From positions 1 to 6,188 of the forward strand of contig JAJTCI010000197.1 of the NCBI GenBank assembly GCA_021323155.1: 6,188 nt of DNA, written 5' to 3'. The notes below the pieces were generated by a model that was not told the origin of the DNA, did no database searches, and saw only the letters and a program-made list of their open reading frames with translations. Both the position numbers and the translations under genes were made by a program. This stretch comes from Chitinophagaceae bacterium. GTDB lineage: Bacteria > Bacteroidota > Bacteroidia > Chitinophagales > Chitinophagaceae. Shown piece after piece: positions 1 through 5,709 of the stretch; the stretch's first letter is position 1, and each line of letters begins with the position of its first letter.

Positions 1-560
1 TCCAGTCCCGTTTTCGGCTTTTCAATGAACGAAGTGATAAGGCGGTTCTGGTCCGTTTTCAATATCCCGAATTCCGATGCTTCCTTGCCCGCCACCGGGA
101 TGGTGGCGATGGATATGTCGGCCCCGCTTTCAATATGCTCGTTCATCATGTGCGCGAAATCCATCTGGTAAAGCTGGTCGCCACTTAATATGAGGATATA
201 GTCCGCGTTAAAGCTGAATATATGTTTGAGGCTTTGGCGTACTGCATCCGCCGTGCCCTGGAACCAGCTGGCATTATCAGGCGTTTGTTCTGCGGCGAGT
301 ATGTCTACAAAGCCTGTACTGAAATTGCTGAAATGGTAAGTATTCTTGATATGCTTATTCAGCGAAGCCGAATTAAATTGCGTGACCACGAACATGCGGT
401 TGATGTTCGAATTGATGCAATTGCTGATGGGAATATCCACCAACCGGTACTTGCCCGCGATGGGAACAGCCGGCTTAGACCTGCTTGATGTAAGGGGGTA
501 CAACCTTGTACCGGCACCTCCTCCTAAAATGACTGCAATGACGGACTTAGGTGAAAACAT
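1..560 (-). CDS. glgC: Glucose-1-phosphate adenylyltransferase (ADP-glucose pyrophosphorylase), N-terminal 186 residues; 3' end outside window
   Basis: This cytosolic enzyme makes ADP-glucose and pyrophosphate from ATP and glucose-1-phosphate, the committed step of bacterial glycogen synthesis. Visible in order are the nucleotide-binding loop GGGAGTRLYPLT (residues 13-24), the SKPAVPIAGKYRLVDIP segment (28-44), SNCINSNI (46-53), WFQGTADAVRQ (99-109), the GDQLYQMD motif of the nucleotidyltransferase core (127-134) and FGILKTD (164-170). FIEKP (178-182) contains the lysine that aligns with the sugar-phosphate-binding Lys195 of E. coli GlgC. Family members are about 420 residues, so somewhat under half is present. 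The start is well fixed: an in-frame TAA lies at 573-575, only five codons upstream of the ATG, and the next Met is past the nucleotide-binding loop. There is no Shine-Dalgarno sequence. The gene follows glgA on the same strand after 179 bases and has its own candidate promoter at 618-625. The SKPAVPIAGKYRLVDIP wording resembles cyanobacterial and plant enzymes more than the E. coli one. Confidence 0.96.
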   Translation of the reverse strand, partial: MFSPKSVIAVILGGGAGTRLYPLTSSRSKPAVPIAGKYRLVDIPISNCINSNINRMFVVTQFNSASLNKHIKNTYHFSNFSTGFVDILAAEQTPDNASWFQGTADAVRQSLKHIFSFNADYILILSGDQLYQMDFAHMMNEHIESGADISIATIPVAGKEASEFGILKTDQNRLITSFIEKPKTGL

Positions 561-617
561 ATTTCGTCTGGTTTATCTTTTATTGAGTCCAATTTTTTCT
601 TCCTTCCCTTGACAAAT

Positions 618-625
618 CAAAATTA
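618..625 (-). promoter_or_regulatory. Candidate -7 promoter element for glgC (TAATTTTG)
   Basis: Read on the minus strand this is TAATTTTG, a perfect match to the Bacteroidota sigma-factor -7 consensus TAnnTTTG. It lies about 58 bases before the glgC start codon, giving an expected 5' leader of roughly 50 bases. No TTG sits at the expected 17-21 base distance upstream (the nearest is 27 bases away), so the -33 half is weak or absent. A second, one-mismatch copy (TTGATTTG) lies at 613-620. It suggests glgC can be transcribed separately from glgA. This is inferred from the consensus only. Confidence 0.4.
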
Positions 626-639
626 AAAAAAGTATCGCT

Positions 640-660
640 CCCCCACCATTCACAATCCAC
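640..660 (-). repeat. Three 7-base repeat units (GTGGATT, GTGAATG, GTGGGGG)
   Basis: On the minus strand three consecutive 7-mers all begin with GTG: GTGGATT (654-660), GTGAATG (647-653) and GTGGGGG (640-646). The tract abuts the GC-rich hairpin at 661-692 directly. A sister tract is on the other side of the hairpin, and the unit GTGAATG is shared exactly. The repeat is degenerate, so the 7-base periodicity rather than exact identity is the evidence. Confidence 0.5.
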
Positions 661-692
661 CCCGCCCCTACCGAACGGCACGTCAGGGCGGG
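661..692. repeat. GC-rich inverted repeat (hairpin) between glgA and glgC
   Basis: CCCGCCC (661-667) pairs perfectly with GGGCGGG (686-692) across an 18-base loop. The loop contains a small CCG-AA-CGG inverted repeat (671-678). It stands 78 bases past the glgA stop codon. No T-run follows directly on either strand, so it is not a standard intrinsic terminator. Flanked by 7-base repeat tracts on both sides, it resembles a REP-like dispersed element. It could instead be an mRNA-stabilising or attenuating hairpin between glgA and glgC. Confidence 0.55.
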
Positions 693-713
693 CATTCACA
701 ATTCACAAATGAC
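693..713 (-). repeat. Three 7-base repeat units (GTCATTT, GTGAATT, GTGAATG)
   Basis: On the minus strand the tract reads GTCATTT (707-713), GTGAATT (700-706) and GTGAATG (693-699), then enters the GC-rich hairpin. The last 14 bases recur with one mismatch on the far side of the hairpin (647-660), so the hairpin is bracketed by direct repeats. The tract begins 27 bases after the glgA stop codon. Confidence 0.55.
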
Positions 714-739
714 CATTCTCCTCTTCTTTCAACCCCAAG

Positions 740-2071
740 TTACCGCAATCCCTCGTACAACCCGATATACTGCTCCACGACCCCTTCCCAGCTGTGGTCG
801 ATTTTCATCATGTGCTGGCGCATCCCGAGCAGGTGCTTTTTATCGTGGTGCACCGAGACCGCACGCTGTACGGAATAAATGATGTCGGCCACGCTGGCAT
901 GGTTGAAGCGGATGCCGAATCCTTGCTCCTCCCCCATATCAACGACGGTATCGATCAAACCTCCCGTACTTCTAACGATGGGAACAGTACCATAGCGCAA
1001 AGCATACAACTGGTTCAGCCCGCATGGCTCCACCCTGCTGGGCATCAGCAAAAAATCTGCCGCAGCATAGAGCTTATGGCTGAGGCCCTCATCGTACCCG
1101 ATATAACAATTGTAATTGTCCGGGAAATGGGATTTTAGTTCATTCAGCCGGTCCTCTACCGTCGGATCGCCGCTACCCAGCACAACGAAACAGATGCTGC
1201 CATCTGTCGCATAGATAGAGGCTGCGATCGCATCGGGTAAGATGTCCGCAGCTTTTTCCCCAACCAGCCGGCCGATAAACACGGCCAGTGGCTTGTCCGG
1301 GTTGATGCCAAACTGTTTACAGACGGCATTCTTATTTTTCAACTTGCCGGCGGTGACATTCCGGCTCGTATATTTTGCGTAAAGGAACTCGTCGGTTTTC
1401 GGGTCCCAGACTTCGTTATCTATGCCGTTGATGATTCCCACGCACTTGCCTTGTTCATATTCAAATAACGCTTCCAGGCCATTGGCGCTGGTCCTTAACT
1501 CGGCCAGGTAGCTGGAACTCACAGTGGTGACTTTCATATAATAGTTCTTGTCCCATCCCATCCATCCCTGGTACTGCGCGTTATGGATCGTTAATACGGT
1601 CGGGATGTCGCTCATTGCCCGGTACTGGTAACAATGCTGCAGCATAAACGGGATCAAAGCGGTGTGGTGGTCGTGGCAGTGAACGACATCCGGTTTATGC
1701 TCCCAGTTGCTGAGCCAATGTACCACCGCGATCTGGAAAGCCGTAAACCGCTCTACGTCGTCATCATAACCATATATTTTTTCGCGGTCGGTCAACCCCT
1801 GGATATCCACCAGGAACAGGTCGAACCCCAGTTTGTTCGTTGATTCCTTGATCACCGTGTATTCGAAGAACCAGTTACCCATATTGGTCTGGCCTTTAAA
1901 ATCGACCACCCATTCATTGGCATAAAGGAATTTGGTCTTGTACATCGGCATCACAAGCTTTGCGAAATGCCCGGCCTTCGCCTGGTATTTGGGTAACGCG
2001 CCTGCTACGTCACCCAGCCCGCCCGCCTTGGCCACCGGGTAACATTCCGCACTTACGTGTATGATCTCCAT
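740..2071 (-). CDS. glgA: Glycogen synthase (ADP-glucose type, GT5 family), with an apparent 29-residue internal gap
   Basis: GlgA transfers glucose from ADP-glucose to the growing alpha-1,4-glucan. The N-terminal GT-B lobe shows the ADP-glucose loop KAGGLGDV (residues 15-22), VVHCHDHHTALIP (129-141) and TIHNAQYQGW (161-170). The C-terminal lobe shows NGIDNEVWDP (215-224), FIGRLVGEK (265-273), the catalytic SRVEPCGLNQLYALRYGT segment (345-362) and STGGLIDTV (368-376). The chosen start gives 443 residues beginning MEIIHVSAE, as in the family. An ATG 39 bases upstream (2110) would add 13 atypical residues and push into the divergent promoter region. Known bacterial GlgA proteins are about 470-480 residues. 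Here QYQGWMGWDKNYYM (167-179) joins directly to KVTTVSSSYL (180-189), where relatives have about 29 more residues, so one helical segment of the first lobe is missing. The reading frame is intact. Identity is certain, but activity is uncertain because of the gap. Confidence 0.95.
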   Translation of the reverse strand: MEIIHVSAECYPVAKAGGLGDVAGALPKYQAKAGHFAKLVMPMYKTKFLYANEWVVDFKGQTNMGNWFFEYTVIKESTNKLGFDLFLVDIQGLTDREKIYGYDDDVERFTAFQIAVVHWLSNWEHKPDVVHCHDHHTALIPFMLQHCYQYRAMSDIPTVLTIHNAQYQGWMGWDKNYYMKVTTVSSSYLAELRTSANGLEALFEYEQGKCVGIINGIDNEVWDPKTDEFLYAKYTSRNVTAGKLKNKNAVCKQFGINPDKPLAVFIGRLVGEKAADILPDAIAASIYATDGSICFVVLGSGDPTVEDRLNELKSHFPDNYNCYIGYDEGLSHKLYAAADFLLMPSRVEPCGLNQLYALRYGTVPIVRSTGGLIDTVVDMGEEQGFGIRFNHASVADIIYSVQRAVSVHHDKKHLLGMRQHMMKIDHSWEGVVEQYIGLYEGLR

Positions 2072-2181
2072 TCGTTGAGCTTTCGGTTTAACATGTGTAA
2101 CGCGCTGCAAATTTGATACTTAAAATTTTTATGTGGGTAAAAACTTCTTACTTTCAAATCATAATCAAAACTGACGATGTT
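2072..2181. promoter_or_regulatory. Divergent intergenic region between glgA and the sugar permease
   Basis: These 110 AT-rich bases separate two head-to-head genes and must carry the promoter for the permease and probably one for glgA. CAAATTTG (2108-2115) is self-complementary and differs by one base from the Bacteroidota -7 consensus TAnnTTTG on both strands. On the minus strand it would place a transcript start about 30 bases before the glgA ATG. TACTTTCA (2149-2156) is a weaker plus-strand candidate close to the permease start. No convincing TTG -33 box is correctly spaced for either. No ribosome-binding site is seen for either gene. Confidence 0.4.
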
Positions 2182-4185
2182 ATGGCAACCTCAATGGGCA
2201 ACCTTCAACCGAAGACCGGACTATCACGATCAGCACCAATTCCCACCAATTACGGGGCGCTCAGCACACTTGTCACCGTTTTCTTTTTCTGGGGTTTTAT
2301 AGCGGCCGGCAACAACGTATTCATCCCATTTTGCAAGAACTATTTTAAACTCGACCAGTTCCAGAGCCAGCTGATCGATTTTGCTTTCTACACCGCTTAT
2401 TATGTTGGAGCACTGGTCCTTTTCGCTTTTGGCGCATTGGGCGGCAGGGACCTGGTGGCGAAATGGGGCTACAAAAAAAGTATCGTATACGGATTGCTGT
2501 TCTCAGCACTGGGAGCGGTGGCCATGATCATCGCGGTGAACGCGAATACGTTCGAAGGAATGCTGTTCGGGCTCTTCATCGTTGCTTTGGGCTTTTCCCT
2601 TCAGCAAACGGCTGCACAGCCTTTTGCAATCTCGCTGGGTGACCCGGCAACCGGTACCAGCAGGGTGAACCTCGCTGGTGGTATCAATTCATTCGGGACA
2701 ACGATCGGGCCCCTGGTAGTGGCATTCGCACTGTTTGGGTCTACGGCCGATATTCCCGATTCGGAACTGCAGTCTTTAAGTCTCGACAAGGTTGTTATAC
2801 TCTACAGTGGCGTAGGCATTCTTTTTATAGCGGCGGCAGCGTTATTCTATTTTTCAAAAAAAGTCCCGGCAGGCATTTCGCTGGAGCGAACCGAAAAAGC
2901 GAACAAGGCATTGTACACACTTCTTATAATGACTGGGCTGTTGATTATCATGTTCGCTCCCGTGTTCAATAGTTATAACAGCGCCGAACAAAAACAGATA
3001 GAGGCAAAAGAAAAAGAGATTGGTAGTTACCATAACCAGGCTGATTCCCTTGTACGGGTGTCCTTAACACCGGGGTCGGACGTAAAATTCTCCAATGGGT
3101 TCTTAAAGGAAAAAAAAGCATCACAGGTTAACAGCCAGCTGGATTCAATCTCGGGCCTCAGTCCCCTGGCCGCCGCGAATGTGAGCAGTATCCGTGCCTC
3201 GCAAAAACAGATCGAAGTGGCCGGTAACCAGATCGCTGTTTTAAAACACCCGCTGGAACAACAACGGATGTATTGGTTATTAGGCGCGCTGGCAGTGGTG
3301 GTCATCAGCCTCCTTGTCGCCAACCAGGGATCCCGAAAGAACCCTGAAGGCTGGGGCGCCATGAAGTATCCGCAGTTGGTATTGGGTATGCTCGCCATCT
3401 TTTTTTATGTAGGCGTTGAAGTGACCATCGGCAGCAACCTCAGTGAACTGCTGAAGCAAGCCGATTTTGGTGGCTATAGTTCATCTCAGGTAGCTCCCTT
3501 TATTTCGTTGTACTGGGGCAGTTTGATGATCGGGCGATGGACCGGTGCGATCTCCGCCTTCGATCTGAAGAATCCAACTAAAAAAATGCTCATGTTTGTA
3601 ATTCCGCTGGTGGCGTTTGGCGTTGTGTTAGGCGTGATCGCGTTGCGGAGCTATGATATTACACCGTTGTTATATTATGTATTCTGTGTGCTGGTTCTGA
3701 TCGCGGCATTTTACCTGGCAAATGACAAACCTGCCAGGACCTTATTGTTATTCTCTTCGCTCGGTCTTATTGCCATGCTTGTTGGTATATTCAATGAAGG
3801 TGAAGTAGCGATCTATGCTTTCCTGAGTGGCGGCTTGTTTTGCTCCATCATGTGGCCTGCCATCTTCCACCTCTCGATCTCCGGGCTGGGCAAATGGACC
3901 ACGCAGGGATCCGCTTTCCTGATCATGATGATCCTCGGTGGTGGCATTATTCCCCCGATACAGGGTAAGATCGCTGACTACCTGCAAACGAAATCCACCG
4001 TTGCGGGATATGGTATCCATAACTCTTACTGGGTGGCGGTTATCTGTTTTGTTTACCTGGCATTCTTTGCATTCGCGGTCCGTGGTATATTGAAAAGGCA
4101 GGGGATCGACTATGAAAAGAAACCGGATGAAGACCTGGAACCTTTGCAAACTTCGCCGCAGTCGGCGCTGGATGTGACCGTTTGA
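2182..4185 (+). CDS. Sugar permease of the fucose/glucose/galactose:cation symporter family (MFS, FucP/GluP-like), enlarged
   Basis: This inner-membrane transporter of 667 residues is likely to import a monosaccharide. The N-terminal half matches FucP: GFIAAGNNVFIPF (38-50, helix 1), FQSQLIDFAFYTAYYVGAL (60-78), GFSLQQTAAQPF (137-148) and NLAGGINSFG (163-172). The C-terminal half carries YWGSLMIGRWTGA (444-456), GLFCSIMWPAIFHLSI (551-566) and SAFLIMMILGGGIIPPIQG (577-595). Family members are usually about 400-440 residues with 12 helices. About 16 hydrophobic segments are visible here. Extra segments at about 244-263 and 364-380 flank a polar, Gln/Lys/Ser-rich loop (264-361), and another pair lies near 494-535. 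Positive charges at 226-242 and 385-395 put that loop in the periplasm. Residues aligning with FucP Asp46 and Glu135 are Asn45 and Gln142. The start was chosen because MATSMGNL leaves a normal 24-residue tail before helix 1; an in-frame ATG at 2131 would add 17 residues. The substrate cannot be told. Confidence 0.88.
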   Translation: MATSMGNLQPKTGLSRSAPIPTNYGALSTLVTVFFFWGFIAAGNNVFIPFCKNYFKLDQFQSQLIDFAFYTAYYVGALVLFAFGALGGRDLVAKWGYKKSIVYGLLFSALGAVAMIIAVNANTFEGMLFGLFIVALGFSLQQTAAQPFAISLGDPATGTSRVNLAGGINSFGTTIGPLVVAFALFGSTADIPDSELQSLSLDKVVILYSGVGILFIAAAALFYFSKKVPAGISLERTEKANKALYTLLIMTGLLIIMFAPVFNSYNSAEQKQIEAKEKEIGSYHNQADSLVRVSLTPGSDVKFSNGFLKEKKASQVNSQLDSISGLSPLAAANVSSIRASQKQIEVAGNQIAVLKHPLEQQRMYWLLGALAVVVISLLVANQGSRKNPEGWGAMKYPQLVLGMLAIFFYVGVEVTIGSNLSELLKQADFGGYSSSQVAPFISLYWGSLMIGRWTGAISAFDLKNPTKKMLMFVIPLVAFGVVLGVIALRSYDITPLLYYVFCVLVLIAAFYLANDKPARTLLLFSSLGLIAMLVGIFNEGEVAIYAFLSGGLFCSIMWPAIFHLSISGLGKWTTQGSAFLIMMILGGGIIPPIQGKIADYLQTKSTVAGYGIHNSYWVAVICFVYLAFFAFAVRGILKRQGIDYEKKPDEDLEPLQTSPQSALDVTV

Positions 4186-4204
4186 AATAAGAAATAAGAA
4201 ACCA
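4184..4204 (+). repeat. Short 7-base tandem repeat at the permease stop codon (GAAATAA, GAAATAA, GAAACCA)
   Basis: Two identical GAAATAA units (4184-4190 and 4191-4197) and a degenerate third start inside the permease stop codon TGA. Looser purine-rich copies (AGTAAGA, AAGTAAG) continue towards the terminator stem at 4211. With two exact copies alone it could be chance, but other 7-base tracts lie at gene ends in this window. Confidence 0.4.
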
Positions 4205-4210
4205 TGGAGT

Positions 4211-4246
4211 AAGAAATCAGGAAGTAAGGGCTTCCTGATTTTTTTT
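4211..4246 (+). terminator. Intrinsic terminator after the permease gene
   Basis: A perfect 10-base-pair stem AATCAGGAAG/CTTCCTGATT (4215-4224 with 4231-4240) encloses a 6-base loop and can be extended by A-U and one G-U pair to 4211/4244. Eight T residues run from 4239 to 4246. It starts 25 bases after the permease stop codon. Read on the minus strand the T-run after the stem is only three bases, so it mainly serves the plus strand, with at most weak action on the converging acetyltransferase transcript. Confidence 0.85.
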
Positions 4247-4266
4247 ATTTGTTTATACCCATAGTG

Positions 4267-4301
4267 CTACTGCCTACTGCCTACTCCCTACTGACCACTC
4301 C
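4267..4301 (-). repeat. Five-unit 7-base tandem repeat overlapping the acetyltransferase stop codon
   Basis: On the plus strand the units are CTACTGC (4267-4273), CTACTGC (4274-4280), CTACTCC (4281-4287), CTACTGA (4288-4294) and CCACTCC (4295-4301). The consensus on the coding (minus) strand is about GCAGTAG. The acetyltransferase stop codon TAG (4288-4290) is formed by a repeat unit, and the last codons (Gly-Ser-Gly-Gln) run through the tract, so the repeat appears to have set the C-terminus of the protein. The spacing is exactly 7 bases throughout. Confidence 0.75.
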
Positions 4302-4791
4302 CCAACCGATACCGGAACAGCGTTTTACCATCCTCCTCCGCCGTGTACAGGAAATGGAAATTATTTTTCAGCAATACATTTTGTGAAGCAAGGTTTTCCG
4401 AACGCGCCAGGGCGAACAGGGGATCGATCTGTTTAGAAGTCGCGTACTCCACTCCTTTCGCCGTCAGTTCCGTAGCATAACCACGTCCCCAGTATTTTTT
4501 CAACAACGCGTATCCCAATTGAATATCGGTTGACCCCGGTATCGGTATGATCGCGAAAGAACCCACGAAATTGCCCCGGCTGTTGAACGTTGCCCAACGA
4601 CCAAGATGCGGGTACTCGTCATAAAAGTCGATGTTCTTTTGCAGGAAATCCTTTGACTCTTCCGGGTTGAGCGTTTTCCGGATAAACCTCATCACTTCCT
4701 CATCGCCGTTCAGCCGCGTGAAATGACCCAGGTCGTCGACTGTATACCGCCGAACGGTAAGTCGCCTGGTTTTAAAAACGATCCCGCTCAT
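4288..4791 (-). CDS. GNAT-family N-acetyltransferase (RimJ/RimL-like)
   Basis: This is a 167-residue single-domain acetyltransferase that would move the acetyl group of acetyl-CoA to an amine; the acceptor cannot be inferred. It has the typical RimL/Acetyltransf_3 layout: an N-terminal strand TRRLTVRRYTVDDL (8-21), motif A with the pyrophosphate-binding loop YWGRGYATE (100-108) after LGYALLKK (92-99), and motif B ARSENLASQNVLLKNNF (129-145) with the usual Asn/Ser/Lys spacing. The length is normal for the family. The ATG is preceded by GAGG (4795-4798) only three bases away, too close to be a good ribosome-binding site. It lies 16 bases after the lipoprotein gene, so it is probably on the same transcript. 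Its stop codon is inside a 7-base tandem repeat, so the final four residues are probably not conserved. Confidence 0.88.
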   Translation of the reverse strand: MSGIVFKTRRLTVRRYTVDDLGHFTRLNGDEEVMRFIRKTLNPEESKDFLQKNIDFYDEYPHLGRWATFNSRGNFVGSFAIIPIPGSTDIQLGYALLKKYWGRGYATELTAKGVEYATSKQIDPLFALARSENLASQNVLLKNNFHFLYTAEEDGKTLFRYRLGSGQ

Positions 4792-4807
4792 CTGCCTCGC
4801 TTAACGT

Positions 4808-5701
4808 TTATTGTTTCTTCCCTTTAATAGAAAGTTTTGTTTCCATCTTCATAGGGGTCTTCTGTCCTTCGGCCTCCGCTTCCATATCCATTGACATATT
4901 CATGTTGCCATCCAGTATCATCCCGGACGCCATTTCATAAGTATATTTCCCGTTGGACTTGCCTTTGACACTCATATCGGCACCGTTTGATTTCGATCGC
5001 CCTGGTTCGTATACAGAGTTCACTTTTACCACCGCGTTGCCGTCGTCTACAGATTCAAGTGTATATGTACTGATGCTTTTCAGCGTAACGCCATTCTGGT
5101 TCATTTCGGTAGTGTCTTTCCAGGACTCCCCTACCTTAACCGGTGCCTTTGGAAAGATCGAAAATGCCTGCTGGATACTCTGCCGGAAACTTTCTTCGCT
5201 GAAGCCGCCGCCCATCTTTTTTATGTCGCCGCCTTTCGCATCCGGTGGTATCATGCTTTCCATGATCTCTTTCAGACCGCTAACCTTCCCGATCTTGCCC
5301 TGCTCATCCATGGTAAAAGCGAATTGCTTTCCTTTTAAGCCACCGAACATTTTATTCAGCATACCCAAAGGACCAGAAGTGTCAGACGGGTTATCAGTAT
5401 CCATCGACATTTTCATGCCCATTGCGTTCGCATCCATTTTCATCCCGCGGATGGTAGAAGTGATGGTCTTCCAGCCGGCACTGTCATTCGCCACATCGAA
5501 CAGGTAGGTAAACGTAAGCAGGGTTTTCATCTTCATCGGTATTGCGCCGCTGCCCTGAGTCATTTCCATATCGGCTGTAGTGGTGTATTCGTAACGGCTT
5601 CCTTTTGGCATCTGCAGTTTAAGGCTCACCAGTTCGGAACTTGTCTTGCAGGCCAATATGAAAGTTCCGGCGAACGATAATGCGATCAATAGCTTTTTCA
5701 T
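4808..5701 (-). CDS. Methionine-rich lipoprotein of unknown function
   Basis: This 297-residue protein starts with a short lipoprotein signal: MKKLL, a hydrophobic stretch (4-17) and a lipobox ILAC with Cys18 as the lipid-bearing residue. Leu at position 16 is not ideal for the consensus. The mature part should be periplasmic or attached to the outer membrane. It begins with a strand-rich LQMPKGSRYEYTTTADMEM section (29-47) and contains KVGESWKDT (189-197), followed by alternating polar strands. The pattern resembles uncharacterised Bacteroidota secreted proteins such as those grouped as DUF6263; that assignment is from memory and tentative. Methionine is unusually frequent (28 of 297), often as Met-X-Met: 45/47, 56/58, 87/89, 94-100, 267-273 and 284/286. 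There is no Trp/His-rich or known enzymatic motif. It lies 27 bases after prfC and 16 bases before the acetyltransferase, suggesting one transcript, with a palindrome just before its start codon. Confidence 0.85.
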   Translation of the reverse strand: MKKLLIALSFAGTFILACKTSSELVSLKLQMPKGSRYEYTTTADMEMTQGSGAIPMKMKTLLTFTYLFDVANDSAGWKTITSTIRGMKMDANAMGMKMSMDTDNPSDTSGPLGMLNKMFGGLKGKQFAFTMDEQGKIGKVSGLKEIMESMIPPDAKGGDIKKMGGGFSEESFRQSIQQAFSIFPKAPVKVGESWKDTTEMNQNGVTLKSISTYTLESVDDGNAVVKVNSVYEPGRSKSNGADMSVKGKSNGKYTYEMASGMILDGNMNMSMDMEAEAEGQKTPMKMETKLSIKGKKQ

Positions 5702-5709
5702 TGTGCTGT

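Noticed and set aside
222..612. Two 88-residue plus-strand frames over glgC
   Set aside because: glgC on the minus strand has all its motifs across this stretch; the plus frames show no recognisable protein pattern.
661..692. Intrinsic terminator for glgA
   Set aside because: The stem is only 7 base pairs with an 18-base loop, and no T-run follows directly on the minus strand; the nearest T-run is over 30 bases further on.
1250..1260. GEKAAD instead of GEKG in GlgA as a damaged active site
   Set aside because: The Lys is kept, and from memory Ala after it is common in Bacteroidota GlgA proteins, so it is probably normal variation.
2087..2100. Possible operator upstream of glgA sharing the ACATGT core with the palindrome at 5710-5723
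   Set aside because: Only the 6-base core is shared and the flanks are not symmetrical, so a common regulator is not supported.
2072..2110. Start of glgA at 2110, giving 13 extra residues
   Set aside because: The family begins at MEIIHVSAE (ATG at 2071); the extra residues are basic and unlike family N-termini, and the longer form overlaps the likely promoter.
2027..3398. Minus-strand frames inside the permease gene (2601-2789 and 3027-3398) and an upstream start for the permease at 2113
   Set aside because: The minus frames are shadows of a clear membrane protein. The 2113 start is TTG within the divergent promoter region and would add residues not expected before helix 1.
4184..4301. CRISPR array
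   Set aside because: The units are 7 bases in direct tandem without spacers, so they are simple tandem repeats.
4953..5507. A 184-residue open frame on the plus strand opposite the lipoprotein gene
   Set aside because: Its sequence is an antisense shadow: the lipoprotein on the other strand has a signal peptide, lipobox and operon context, while this frame is Phe/Pro/Ser-rich with no domain or start signal.
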